The notes under the pieces are model-generated. The model searched no databases. It had not been told where the DNA came from and saw only the letters and a list, made by a program, of their open reading frames with translations. Source: Pythium myriotylum (lineage: Eukaryota > Oomycota > Peronosporomycetes > Pythiales > Pythiaceae). From it: a DNA stretch of 64,000 nt. Positions 1 through 10,126 of the stretch are shown piece by piece (position 1 is the first letter of the stretch; every line of letters begins with the position of its first letter). A program made the position numbers and the translations under genes. The stretch lies in contig JALJCQ010000001.1 of assembly GCA_023091665.1 (NCBI GenBank), forward strand, positions 3,286,001-3,350,000, in the 5' to 3' direction.

Positions 1-1707
1 AATCTTCATGTACATCGGGAACTCATCACAAATCTTGTTCGTGATCGGATCTTTACCATCCCCACGACATGGCTTGCCCGGGTTCGGAGGCGTTGCACCC
101 CACGACGTCGAAAGCGCAACGTTAAAGATGATGTACATGGGCTCTTCGATCATGATCTTCTGTGGGTTCGACTTCTTAGCGTCTTGAGGAACCTGCTCGA
201 AAGATTGGGCTGTGATCTCGAATAGCGGGTGGCCATCAAGGTTCCATCGCACATAGCCGTTCTTGCCCGTGACCCACTCCACCTGGTAGACCAGGTAGTC
301 CGTGTATGCAGCGACGTGGAGCGGCCAGTTCGACGAGATGGCATCCATCTGATAGTTGAAGGGCTTCATAATGTTCGACTTTGGTCGCGAGTCTGGTCGG
401 GGATCTTTGCACAGCTTGTTCTGGTTGTCCGGGTCGCACAGGTAGGATCCTGTGTAAGCATTCATGATGGGGAAACATGTGCCGTTGTAGTTAATTCCCC
501 AGTGAGTTTTACCATTTCCGTCCACGAGCCCGAGATCGGCGTTTGGGTCCTTTGAACCTGCACAGTTGTTGGGCGTACACGTGTTCTCGACGATGCCCGC
601 CTTGACAGTGCTCGCCACTGTCTCGTAGTCTTGTTTTAGTTTCGGGTCAGGAGTGCAGAACGGGTTGGCTTGGTAACGGAGACCTTGGTACCAGGATTTG
701 TGACCACGCTTGTTGTAGAGTGCACTGGGTGCACCAGGGTGGTTGGCACCTGGAGTCTTGCATGTGGCAGTATAGAGACAGAACGGCATGTCTCCTTTGG
801 ATGTATCAACAGGGAAGAGACGATATTGAGTTGGCATCCCTGGCGCTATCTGCAGTGAAGATGAGACTGAATCGCCTCCGCCCTCCACGAGATCGATTTC
901 CGGGGCCCCTCGACCTTGATTGGGATGCAGACCGTAGCCAGGGTTCGAGTCACATGCCGAGATACGCTGGAAGGATGGATCGAATTCGGTTGGATCACAC
1001 CGGTTGTAGGAGAACGGCCACATGCGGTTTGTTGACGCACTGAAGATAGCTCGTCCGAGGTTTCCCATCATCCAGATCCCTGGCCACGTTGGATAGTATC
1101 GAAGGTTCTTAGCCCAACCCCCATTACCCTTCTCGAGGTCGGGATTCCCGGACTTCTTACTCACAGCACCCGGCAGCTGCGCTCGCACTTCGAGCATGCC
1201 ACCTTGAAAGCAGAACTTATTCCACGACTGGACCATCGCCGCGCGATACTGGAACTCAACCTTTTGGAACTGCGGCGGATCGAGGTACATATTGTACACC
1301 GTGATTGTGTTCGGATCATCAATAACTTTGATATAGTAGTAGCAAGTGCCGTCGTCATCGCAGGCGGTCGAGGTCATATTGTGGGAGTATAGCTCCTTCG
1401 CGCCGTTGACACCGTCGGGCTTCTCAAGCGACGTCCACATGTGGTCTTTGCCGGGGCGGAAATCGCGATCGGGGACATTGAACTCGTCACTCATTGTAAG
1501 CTCCCATGGTCTGCCTCTCGAGCTGATGTATACGTGGCGATCTTGAGGCGTGGCGGGGTCAACCCACGCCCGGATTCCTGATTTGGCTGGATACTCTTTG
1601 CGCACATCTTGGTTGTTCCCGGTTCCTTTGGTCGAGTTGGTCTGAGCTGAAACCGGGACCGTAAAGCAAGCAACGACCGCCGTGACGTAGTTTAATAGTC
1701 TCGCCAT
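1..1707 (-). CDS. KRE6/SKN1-like beta-glucan synthesis-associated protein, copy 1 (3' end outside window)
   Basis: Putative secretory-pathway or cell-surface protein of the SKN1/KRE6 family (GH16-like fold), needed in fungi for beta-1,6-glucan assembly and widespread in oomycetes. The start ATG at 1707 opens a hydrophobic signal peptide (MARLLNYV...), followed by a Thr/Asn-rich linker and the GH16-like domain. The acidic catalytic-type motif EIDLVEG is present, as is the WPGIWMMGNLG block. The frame is open to the left edge, so the C-terminal EGF-like and membrane segments seen in the copies at 36-42 kb are outside the window. The 5' half is almost identical to the broken copy at 36322-38575, and the homology extends into the upstream flank. 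This is a tandem paralog now separated from its relatives by about 34 kb of transposons. Function is inferred from the family; whether the oomycete protein is an enzyme or an assembly factor is not settled. Confidence 0.85.
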   Translation of the reverse strand, partial: MARLLNYVTAVVACFTVPVSAQTNSTKGTGNNQDVRKEYPAKSGIRAWVDPATPQDRHVYISSRGRPWELTMSDEFNVPDRDFRPGKDHMWTSLEKPDGVNGAKELYSHNMTSTACDDDGTCYYYIKVIDDPNTITVYNMYLDPPQFQKVEFQYRAAMVQSWNKFCFQGGMLEVRAQLPGAVSKKSGNPDLEKGNGGWAKNLRYYPTWPGIWMMGNLGRAIFSASTNRMWPFSYNRCDPTEFDPSFQRISACDSNPGYGLHPNQGRGAPEIDLVEGGGDSVSSSLQIAPGMPTQYRLFPVDTSKGDMPFCLYTATCKTPGANHPGAPSALYNKRGHKSWYQGLRYQANPFCTPDPKLKQDYETVASTVKAGIVENTCTPNNCAGSKDPNADLGLVDGNGKTHWGINYNGTCFPIMNAYTGSYLCDPDNQNKLCKDPRPDSRPKSNIMKPFNYQMDAISSNWPLHVAAYTDYLVYQVEWVTGKNGYVRWNLDGHPLFEITAQSFEQVPQDAKKSNPQKIMIEEPMYIIFNVALSTSWGATPPNPGKPCRGDGKDPITNKICDEFPMYMKI

Positions 1708-2213
1708 CTTCGCGTGTGGCCGACGAGTTGGAAGATGTTGTGTGGCATTTCGAAGATGGCTCCGCCACTGTTTACGGTGTTGTCACGTCGTCTCCTAACT
1801 TGGACGAAACTGATTAATTGTGCGGTGTGGCAATCTGAGACACGAGGAAAAGCATGATTTGTTGGCGATGCCTCAAGGTTTCCCAATGGTTGGAGAGGAG
1901 ACCCCTCCATCCGACCAGAAAGGCTGTCATTATTGCAAGCTGGCGGTACAACAACACACAACGATAGACACTCACCAGCTGCGAATGCTGACGACTAAGA
2001 ATTTGATTAAACTACCGGTCGTGAAAGCGACAGGACGGTATGCTAGACCAACAAAGTGGAAAGCTAAAGATAAAGTGAAACGCGACAAAACTGGGAAAAC
2101 ACCGAGAGAAATGACAGAACCACAGGAACTGCGAGTTTTGTGTTGTAATAATGGGGAATCTACAAGAAGTGGAAGTTTTATACAAGAAATGTGTTCGACA
2201 TACAGTGGGGAAT
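1708..2213. other. 5' flank of KRE6-like copy 1
   Basis: No convincing gene. About the first 350 bases align by eye with the region just upstream of the second KRE6-like copy (38576-38920), so the duplication included the promoter region. The rest is AT-richer sequence with no recognisable feature. Confidence 0.5.
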
Positions 2214-2506
2214 GGTAGGGAGGCTAACCTCGTTACTTCACGTACGCTGTGGAGCAGTGTAAGAAGTTGAAGCCGGACTTGTGTTGAATTGGGCAAATGG
2301 GAAACTGAATTTATGGATTTGGAAATCTACGAAAACCTACTCTTTTTATATAAAACCTCCCTCGGATTTCTGCCATCCACTCAACCACAAGGGTGATTGG
2401 TGGGAAACCGGTATAGCATGTTACGATATTATCCAATCAGGAGACATCAAAATGACGTTCATATCGGACATGTGTCCGTACCATGTAATGGGCACACTGC
2501 GTAACT
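2214..2506 (-). repeat. Diverged solo LTR of the element E family
   Basis: The segment matches the 337 bp LTR of element E along its whole length, in the same orientation as copy 1. It has many substitutions and small deletions, and both terminal palindromes are degraded (GTAGGGAGG...CCTCGTTAC at one end, GTAATGGGC...GCGTAAC at the other). No internal element sequence is attached. It is an older insertion reduced to a single LTR, lying only 50 bp from the LTR of copy 1. Confidence 0.8.
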
Positions 2507-2556
2507 GGGATGGTAAAAACTAGCCGACGGATAGCTCTGATTAGCTTGTCCTTGGC

Positions 2557-2893
2557 TGTAACGAGGCTGACCTCGTTACGTCACGTACACTGTGGAGCAG
2601 TGTAAGAAGCGCGCAACACAGAGACTTGTGTTGAATCAGGCAAATGGGAAACTGAATTTATGGATTAGGAAACCTAGAAAAACCCTACTCTTTGTATATA
2701 AAACCTCGCAGATCCGCCCTCGGATTTCTGCCATCCACTCAATCACAAGACCCTAGCGTGATTGGTGGGAAATCGGGATAATATCGTGGGATATTATCCA
2801 ATCAGGAGACATCGCAACCAGATGGGTTCACGACGTTCCTATCGGACACCATTGGCATGGGTCCGTACCATGTAACGGGCACACCCCGTTATA
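2557..2893 (-). repeat. 3' LTR of element E copy 1
   Basis: 337 bp, LTR in minus orientation. Its inner end starts TATAAC (read on the minus strand) instead of the usual TGTAAC, exactly as in the 3' LTR of copy 2. The outer end is CGTTACA. A purine-rich tract (GAGGGGAGGG) precedes it in element orientation. Confidence 0.93.
2695..2745 (+). promoter_or_regulatory. Candidate antisense promoter in the 3' LTR, driving the antisense gene of copy 1
   Basis: Read on the plus strand, TATATAAAA (2695-2703) is followed about 34 nt later by CTCAATCA (2738-2745), which fits the oomycete initiator consensus YTCANTYY at 7 of 8 positions. The antisense gene starts about 270 nt further on. Spacing and motif match are seen directly; promoter activity is inferred. 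Confidence 0.45.
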
Positions 2894-3014
2894 TCACCCT
2901 CCCCTCAAGACGAAAGTCGCATTGAACGACTTGCGACAGGGAGCACTTGTTGGTCAGTTGGTCCAACGGCGAGTCGCGAGCCGCGGCGTTGATCGTCACC
3001 GATCAACGCCTTCA

Positions 3015-4790
3015 ATGTCGCGGTCCATTCGGAGAATGGACGCGAAGAAGACCATCAGCGCCGCCGACTACCGCGCTGCAATGGCAGTGCGCGCCATGAG
3101 CGCGGCTCAGGCGAGCGAGGATGCCGCTGCGCGCACTAGCGCAGCGGTCGAAGACAACTCGTCGGCCGGCGAGGGCGCCACCTCGACCGAGCCGCTTGAA
3201 GACTCCGCGAACAACGACGGTGGTCATCCACCGTCGTCCAAGACGACTGAAGACCCGTCGGTCGACGCCGAGATGCGCTGCGACGTCGAGGCCGACGGCG
3301 ACGAAGAGATGAAGGCGCCGGCGAGCGCTGCGACGTTGATCGTCGCAGCACGCAGAGCCGCGCCTCCAGAGCGATCGCCGACGCTGTCGGAGCTCGTCGA
3401 TTACGACGAGAGCGACGGCGAGGAAGGAGCCAAGTCGGAGGATCGTGCCGCGCGCGGTCCTTTCGAAGAATCGCCATTGTTCAGCTGCTCGTCGTCCGAG
3501 CGGTCGCCGAACAGCTACTCGGCGCCGTACAGCGAGGCGGACAAGCAGATAAAGGAGGATGGGGAGGTCGCGGAAGATCCCAGCCCTCACGATCGGCGTG
3601 ATCGTGAGGTGATCATCACCTACGCGACTCAAGAGTCCGAGGATCGAGCCTTGAGATCCTCGGCGCCAGAAGTCACACCCTGGCTTCCATCGGCTTACGA
3701 CATCAGCCGATGGAGTGGTGCGCACGATCCCTTGCGGACGTACGATCTCTTCGACTGCGGTTGGCTCGAAGACGATCCGTACGTCGCGCGCCACTATCGC
3801 GACCGCGAGATGCGCCGTCGATTTTTAATCGAATGCTTTTTCGAACGGCGTTTCTATCGTCACAACGATAGACCAACTGATCGCGACCTCCCTGCGTTGA
3901 TCCAGGGATGGAATCAATTCCTTGACAACGTCAAGGTCAAGGGAGGCATGAAGACCTGGCTCGTTGCGCTCAAGTCGCAACAAGAGAAGTTCGAAGGGTT
4001 CTCCGAAACTGGTGGACGAATGCGCGTCCACCGGCGCTCGCGCCGTAATGGCTTGCCTTGTTTCGTGTGGGGAGGAGCCTGCCCACACTGTCCACCTGAC
4101 GCTGACCGCGTCACTCGCGAGGAATACCTCAGCGAAGGGTGGAGAGGTCGGATCCCTGCCGACCTCCTCGAGGCCATTACAGGCCTCGAGCAAATCTACG
4201 AGCGCCGCCGCGCGAGCGAGGAGCGTGCTGCTTCCTCGCTGCCTTACGCAGCGGGTGGATCTCGTCGTACTGAGCGACGAGACCCGGAACATCTTCGAGG
4301 AGAGCCTCGCGCGGCTCCCAGCTATCTGCAGATGGCGGATAGCCGCGCCATCGAACGAGATACTTCGTTCGATTACCGCCCTGCTGATCCCTATGATTCC
4401 GCAGGCGCTCAACGATCCAGCGCTCAGCACCACTGGAGTCAACCAGTGGGGGCGGCGACGGTGGGAAGACATTATCCACCGGCCGCGCCGACGTATCCTC
4501 AACGCGACGAGTCGTACTCGGCTCGTCGCGACGACTCGGACGATCTTCGGCTCCAGCTTGCGCAGGAGCGACTCCGCGCAGACCTTGCGGAGGAGCGGTC
4601 GCAGAGAGTGCGACTGGAGGCGCAGCTGGCGACGCTGCGGGGCTCGCACGATCGTGTTCAATCGGAGTTGAACACGCTTGTCCGGGAGTACAAGCTTCTC
4701 CTTGGGACTCTCGAGCGCTCGGTGATTCCGATTGCTCGGAAGCGCCGTCGTACTGATGGTACGGACGAAGGCGACCAACGTAGAACGTAG
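3015..4790 (+). CDS. Antisense gene of element E, copy 1 (592 aa, unknown function)
   Basis: A long open frame on the strand opposite gag-pol, between the chromodomain region and the 3' LTR. The frame is open from 2922, but the first ATG is at 3015. The predicted protein has an acidic Ser/Ala/Glu-rich N-terminal third. A more ordered central region follows, rich in Trp, Arg and aromatic residues, with a Cys/His cluster (CFVWGGACPHC). A heptad-like Leu/Glu/Arg segment (probable coiled coil) comes next, and a basic ARKRRR tail resembles a nuclear localisation signal. Its last ~600 nt overlap, in antisense, the pol linker and chromodomain. I do not recognise a named domain. The copy differs from the one at 26774-28549 upstream of the ATG or by very few residues. 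Codon-like composition and identical length in both copies support a real gene, but the copies are too similar for a selection test. Confidence 0.65.
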   Translation: MSRSIRRMDAKKTISAADYRAAMAVRAMSAAQASEDAAARTSAAVEDNSSAGEGATSTEPLEDSANNDGGHPPSSKTTEDPSVDAEMRCDVEADGDEEMKAPASAATLIVAARRAAPPERSPTLSELVDYDESDGEEGAKSEDRAARGPFEESPLFSCSSSERSPNSYSAPYSEADKQIKEDGEVAEDPSPHDRRDREVIITYATQESEDRALRSSAPEVTPWLPSAYDISRWSGAHDPLRTYDLFDCGWLEDDPYVARHYRDREMRRRFLIECFFERRFYRHNDRPTDRDLPALIQGWNQFLDNVKVKGGMKTWLVALKSQQEKFEGFSETGGRMRVHRRSRRNGLPCFVWGGACPHCPPDADRVTREEYLSEGWRGRIPADLLEAITGLEQIYERRRASEERAASSLPYAAGGSRRTERRDPEHLRGEPRAAPSYLQMADSRAIERDTSFDYRPADPYDSAGAQRSSAQHHWSQPVGAATVGRHYPPAAPTYPQRDESYSARRDDSDDLRLQLAQERLRADLAEERSQRVRLEAQLATLRGSHDRVQSELNTLVREYKLLLGTLERSVIPIARKRRRTDGTDEGDQRRT

Positions 4791-4851
4791 GATGCGTCCG
4801 CATCCTACGAGGAAGCTCAAGCGTATACGCGCGCCCCATGCGGCGGAGCAC
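4177..4851 (-). pseudogene. Element E copy 1 pol segment 4: chromodomain
   Basis: Reverse complement of the chromodomain segment described for copy 2 (26713-27387). It contains the YLVRWRGYPP chromodomain core and the motif GRLRPYHQY upstream, typical of the integrase C-terminal tail. It lies in a different frame from the integrase core because of an indel near 4860. The plus-strand antisense gene covers the same bases. Confidence 0.85.
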
Positions 4852-4860
4852 GCGGAACGG

Positions 4861-5205
4861 AACTTCGGTAGCAACTTGTTGCTACCGACGTTGGTAACTG
4901 CATGTGTAGGTAGTGTAGTCGTTGATAACAACACTAAGTCACCTTCATTAAATGAAAGAGTGTTTCCTCTTCCATTCTTGTCTGCGTTCATCTTCTGTCG
5001 ATCGACCGCGTGGGCGATCGAGTCCTGTACAAAGCGGACAACCGCTTGGCGCTTCAGCAGGAAGTCCTCTGCTGACTCTGTTTGCTTGGCAGCAGCGCGC
5101 GACGTGCGCGCTGCTGAGACGTCCATCTCTTCTTCGACGAGAGCGCCATCGCTCTCGTCGCCGTCGAAGTCGTCATCATCGACTTCGAGCGCGTCGTCGG
5201 CTTCA

Positions 5206-5239
<34 letters not shown>

Positions 5240-5914
5240 TCACACGAGCGCGACCGATAACTGGAGCGTCATCGGTCGGAGGATCGACCATTACGTCGAT
5301 CTCCGAGGAGCGAGAGCGGTCCGGGAGCTCGCTCGAGCGAGTTCCTCCCTCCCCTGAAGGAGACTCACTCTCCAAAAGGGTTGGAATACGTGGATGGCGG
5401 AGGCCATTCACGTAGAACGGTGTATGCGTCGTCGATGCATGCACGGAGTTGTTGATGGCGAATTCGACCATCGGCAAAAACTCACTCCAACTCGAGAACG
5501 AGTGGACGTAGCCTCGAAGAATCTCTTCGATCACGCGGTTCGCGCGCTCTGTCTGACCATCGGTCTCAGGGTGGTCAGAGGTCGACATCTTGATTCGTGT
5601 TCCGAGGGAACGGAACACGGCGCGCCAGAACTCCGCGGTGAACCGTGGGTCTCGATCTGACACGAGCTCTCGTGGCAGACCATGGTGTCGAAACACCGTG
5701 TCGACGAAGACGCGAGCGCAGCCTTCGGCTGTGATCGTCTCTGGAACTGCAGCAAGATGCACCATCTTGCTGAAACGATCCACGAACACGAGGATCCCGT
5801 TGTTCTTCTGTTCATCTTCGGGAAACCCGAAGATGAAGTCCATGGAGACGGACTCCCAGCACTCTGTCGGTACAGGCAGAGACTGTAGCGGCGCGCGAAG
5901 TGAAGGTCCTGACT
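4861..5914 (-). pseudogene. Element E copy 1 pol segment 3: integrase core
   Basis: Carries the DDE integrase core: first Asp in MDFIFGFP, second in VSDRDPRF, Glu in TERANRVIEE. It is followed by a linker with a run of aspartates encoded by a GTC/GAC microsatellite (about 5205-5240). The frame differs from the segments on both sides. The same breaks are present in copy 2. Confidence 0.88.
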
Positions 5915-6577
5915 TACTCGCTGGCAAACCTCGCAAGCACGGACGTACTTGCGCACGAACTTGAATTGGCGAGGCCAATAAAAGTCGCGACTCAACGTGA
6001 GATATGTCTTCTCACGTCCACGATGTCCGCTCATGGGAGCATCGTGGTACTCGTACATGATCCGCAGGCGCAGATCATGATCTCCTGGCACGACGACACG
6101 CGGAGTGTCGTCGGCAACGGCGCTGTAGAACAGCAGGCCGTTCCGCTGCGTGTATCGATGAACCTTCGATCGATACGAAGCCGGCAAGCTCTTCAACGCT
6201 TGCGGCGATGGCTCCGCAAGGTAGGCCATCAAGCGCACGACCTCGGGGTCGTGTGCATTTGCAGCACGAATGTCGTCGAGCAGGGTCGACGACGGAACAC
6301 TGGAGCTGAACGCACTCGCTGCATTCAGGGAATCTTGGGCGACGACCGTCGGCTCAAAGTCTGGCCGACGGGACAGAGCATCCGCGACGACGTTGAGTCG
6401 TCCGGGCTTGTACTCGACGGAGAAGTTATACTCCGCGAAGAAAGACAGCCACCTCGCCATGCGCTGCGAGAGGTGTGGGCTGTTCACAGCCGTGCGCAAG
6501 GACGCATGGTCTGTGAAGACCTTGAACGGTCTATCTCCAAGCAGATAGACGCGGAACTTGGCCAGTGCATACTTCAT
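5914..6577 (-). pseudogene. Element E copy 1 pol segment 2: end of RNase H and integrase zinc-binding domain
   Basis: Starts MKYALAKFRVYLLG (RNase H connection), includes FTDHASL and the ADALSRRPDF motif. It ends with the HHCC zinc-binding domain of integrase (H..H in GHRG, CEVCQ). It is separated from segment 1 by a 1-nt deletion, visible by comparison with the equivalent site in element C at about 20788. Confidence 0.88.
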
Positions 6578-8993
6578 GGCAAGGAGCTACTGTCATGCAC
6601 TGGATAATTACGCTCAGCTGGTTGCAGCTGACGCGACTGGTAACAGACGACGCGCTCAGCGCCGTCGTCGTCGAACTGCATCAGCGCTGCGCCGATGGCA
6701 AAGTCGCTTGCGTCACAAACCACGTGAAATGGTTTGTCCTGGTCCGCGATCGCCAGAACTGGCGATTCAATCAAGCTTTGCTTGATGCCTTCGAAGGAAC
6801 GCTGACACTCAGCGTTCCAAGTCCACTTGGTGTCTTTCTTGAGTAATCGAGAAAGAGGAACAGTCATCTCGGCGTAGTTGCGCGAGTACTTGTGCAAGTA
6901 CGCTGCGAGGCCAAGGAACTTGCGCAGTCCCTTGACGTCGAGTGGCGTCGGCCACTCCTTGATCGCTCTGATCTTCTCGGGATCAGGGCGCACGCCGTTC
7001 TTGCCGACTATACACCCAAGAACGGGTATCTCGCTGGCCGCGAAGATACACTTCTTCAGGTTCGCGTACAGCTTATGCTCTCGCATAAGTGTGAGAACCT
7101 CTCTGATGTGGAGTCTGTGAACCTCCAGATCAGTCTTCCCGTCCATAGCTCGGCTATGAACGAAGACATCGTCGAAGTAACTTGGTGCGAAGGCTCGCAC
7201 TGGGCGCAATAGATGCGAGACGCATCTATTGAATGTGGCTGGTGCGTTGCTGAGGCCCTGAGGCATCACCAACCACTCCCAGAGCATTCCGCTTGGGGTG
7301 CTGACGGCCGTGAACGGAATATCCCGTTCACGCATCAAGATCTGATAGAATCCGTCCATCATATCCATCGACGAGAAGATGGTGCTCTTCGCCATCCCGT
7401 CGATGATGACGTCCTTCCTCGGTATCGGCGTCTGCGCCGGTATCGTCGCCGCGTTCAACTTGTTGAACGCGTGCACAATCCGCCACCCTCCTGTTGCCTT
7501 GCGCACACAGAAGGTCGGAGAGCTGTGAGGGGAGGTAGACTCCCTCACATGGCCAGCAGCGAGACGTTCTGCGAAGAACTTGTCGATCGCTTCGACCTGT
7601 TCACGAGGCAGTGGCCACTGCTTCATGACCCAGCACTTCGAACCTGGCTTCAGGTCGATCTCGTGCCGAATGCCTTTGTCCTTCGGCAATTCGCACGGCA
7701 CGGATTCGGGGAACACATCCGCGAATTCGACCAAATCCTTGTAGAGAGGATTTCCCTTGAGCGACTCCCAGGATTGAGCCGAGTACCGCTCAATCCGAGT
7801 CTTCTCATCGAGGACACTCTCGTCCATCGATGAGCTGCTGAGAAGCCGTTCCTTCTCAGCAAACACCACTGCCGACCGGATATCGGTCACACATTCGTCC
7901 TCCGCGACGAGAATACAGATCTGCGCAATCGTTCCTTGGCGCAGATCTCGCAAGAACCGCTTGGGTTCGAGCGTAGGCAGTGCGGTGATCTCCGAAGTTG
8001 ACTTCGGAGGCGCAACGACCTCGAGAGTGGATGCACCCACTCTCGTGCCGTCATTGACTAAGACGTTGATCGTCTCAGATTCTTCCTGCGGCCTTATGCG
8101 CGCAGACCCCTCGAGCTGCAGTTGCGCAACTGCAGCGAGATCTCCATCGCTCGACGTTCTAGTCGAGGCGGAGAGTCGACGTTGCCTCCTTGCGGCAGAC
8201 GTCGAGGCCTTCCTCTCATAGTGCTGCCCCTGTGGCAAGCACTGTCTTCTTGGCTCGTGCGACTCATTCGCACGAGGATCTTCCTCACTTGACTCGTGCG
8301 ACTCACTCGCACGAGAAGTCTTCGGCGCTGTCTGCGACTCTACGCAGACCCCGGCAGCTGGCTCGACGACAAAGGTCGACTCTTTGTCGTAGTCTTGGGC
8401 AGTCGTACTAACGACCGAGTGACTGATGAGGCCATCACACTCATCTTCCACACGTCCACGTGCATCTGGACGGTCCAGAACCGACATCAGGTGGCCACCT
8501 GATGACCGAGCGGCGGGCATCGTAACGGATCGATGCCGCCAGCTGATCCATGGCTCGTGTGAACGGAGCCATGGCAGGCCTAGAATGACGTCGAACTTGT
8601 CATCTAGGTCGAGTACGACAAAGTCGTCGTCGTACTCATTACCTTCAAGCGTGTGGTGGAGGCCCACTACGCGTTTCATAACCTTCACCGTTGCGCCAGT
8701 TGCAAGGCGCACCGTCATCCTCGTCGGAGGAATGTCTCGCTCGACTACGTCGAGCCCCAATGACTCGATAGACTGTCGTCGAACGAAGTTGTTCGACGCC
8801 CCACAGTCTACGAGGGCGCGAAGCGAAGGCGAAGTTCCTTCGACTTCGAGCTCCAAGGTGATGAGGACCTCATCATCACCAGGTGTGGCGAAGCACAGAG
8901 ACTGTGCTTTGGGAGTAGCCTTCGTCAAGAGTCCCACAAACTCTCTTGACGTGACTGGATCAGTAGGGCGCTCCGCCCCTACTGACCCTGACC
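6574..8993 (-). pseudogene. Element E copy 1 pol segment 1: protease, reverse transcriptase, RNase H
   Basis: Same content as 22571-24990 in copy 2. It has a retropepsin with an unusual ALVDCGASN active site, a reverse transcriptase with YFDD, and RNase H starting at VVCDASD. It has no ATG at its start and lies in the -1 frame relative to gag, so it would be made by frameshifting. In this copy the residues just before the RT read KCW where copy 2 has KYC. The segment ends prematurely at the 1-nt deletion near 6580. Confidence 0.9.
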
Positions 8994-9000
8994 GTTTTTT
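8960..9000 (-). promoter_or_regulatory. Candidate -1 ribosomal frameshift signal, element E copy 1
   Basis: On the minus strand the slippery heptamer A AAA AAC (9000-8994) is in gag phase. It is followed by an 8-nt spacer and a 9-bp perfect hairpin stem, identical to the signal in copy 2. Confidence 0.75.
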
Positions 9001-10094
9001 TGTTGACCATCACGCTGCTGTTTCTTCGCAGCGTGTTGATCCGACCACTGGACCTTCTTGTCCACGTGGCGACCGCGTCCATTGCCGCGAGGCACTGGGC
9101 GCGCAGCATTACACTCATAAGCGTAATGCCCGGTCTTCTGGCACCGATTGCATTTCTGCAATCGTTTGTCCACGCGAGGGCGCTGCTCGCTCTCGGCGTC
9201 GGAAAGATCCATGGCCTCTGGATCACTTGAGTCTTGTCGTCTGGACGGACGATAAGCAGCAGAATGGACATAAGCCTGTCGCAGGCGGAAGTCCTCTTGG
9301 CGAGCAACCGAGATCGCTTCCTCGAGTTTATCAAACTCGAGGCGGAACATCTGGGTCTTGATCGGCCCATCCTCGAGCCCCTTGATAAACGCAGCAACCT
9401 GCGTTTGATCATCGATGGGATTCTCCACGATGCAACTCACGAGGTATCGTGCGTGCTGGGCGTAAGCGTGAATATCACGCTTACCTTGCCTGAGATCCAG
9501 GAACTCAGCGCGAGCCCTGAACTCGGCTCGAGGCGGCTCAAACGCTTGTTTGATCTTGACCTTGAACTCTTCATACGATCCGAAGCAATACGGATCGTGC
9601 AACTTGAGACCGAGCGCCCACACCTTGGCACGACCTGCCAAGTTGGAGATGGCGTAGGTCACTCGCATCGCATCGTCGTCGATGCGACGGGCTTCAATGG
9701 AATCGTCGAGTTCGACGAACCAACGCAACAGGCTGTCACCGTCAGCCTTGTACTTGGAGATCTCGATCTTCAACGGCTCGACGCGTCGAGGCCGCTCTGC
9801 CGCCACAGCAGCAGACTGCTGCTGTCTCAACAACGCTGCTTGTTGAGCGCTCTGCTCGCGCAGAGCTGCAAGACTCCCTCTCGCTTCGTTCAGCTCATGC
9901 TGGATGAACTGAGCGATGCTCGCGTGCTGTTCATCACGCGAGAGGGAGAGGAGCATGGCGCCGACGGCGGCTTCGCCCACCGTCGCTGCCATGCGCTGAA
10001 CAGCCTGCCACTCGAGCTCACTCAAGTGGAGGAAGTTCTCACGCGAGGCGTGGCGACCCTGCGCGCCAGGGGTTTCCGGCGCAGGGGGATTCAT
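8979..10094 (-). CDS. Element E copy 1 Gag (371 aa)
   Basis: Intact Gag with the same sequence as the copy at 21470-22585. It has an N-terminal helical region, a retrotransposon gag (capsid-like) domain around residues 100-230, and one CCHC zinc knuckle (CNRCQKTGHYAYEC) near residues 317-330 for RNA binding. The basic Gln-rich tail contains the slippery site. The ATG at 10094 follows the primer-binding site by about 13 nt. Confidence 0.92.
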   Translation of the reverse strand: MNPPAPETPGAQGRHASRENFLHLSELEWQAVQRMAATVGEAAVGAMLLSLSRDEQHASIAQFIQHELNEARGSLAALREQSAQQAALLRQQQSAAVAAERPRRVEPLKIEISKYKADGDSLLRWFVELDDSIEARRIDDDAMRVTYAISNLAGRAKVWALGLKLHDPYCFGSYEEFKVKIKQAFEPPRAEFRARAEFLDLRQGKRDIHAYAQHARYLVSCIVENPIDDQTQVAAFIKGLEDGPIKTQMFRLEFDKLEEAISVARQEDFRLRQAYVHSAAYRPSRRQDSSDPEAMDLSDAESEQRPRVDKRLQKCNRCQKTGHYAYECNAARPVPRGNGRGRHVDKKVQWSDQHAAKKQQRDGQQKNGQGQ

Positions 10095-10106
10095 AGTCGC
10101 TGGGCG

Positions 10107-10124
10107 GACTACGAAGTGCTACCA
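10107..10124 (-). promoter_or_regulatory. Primer-binding site of element E copy 1
   Basis: TGGTAGCACTTCGTAGTC starts 2 nt inside the 5' LTR, at the standard position, and begins with the TGG that pairs with a tRNA CCA end. The priming tRNA was not identified. Confidence 0.6.
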
Positions 10125-10126
10125 GG

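Noticed and set aside
5160..5240. GTC/GAC microsatellite as a separate repeat locus
   Set aside because: It encodes the Asp run of the integrase linker in element E and is present in both copies.
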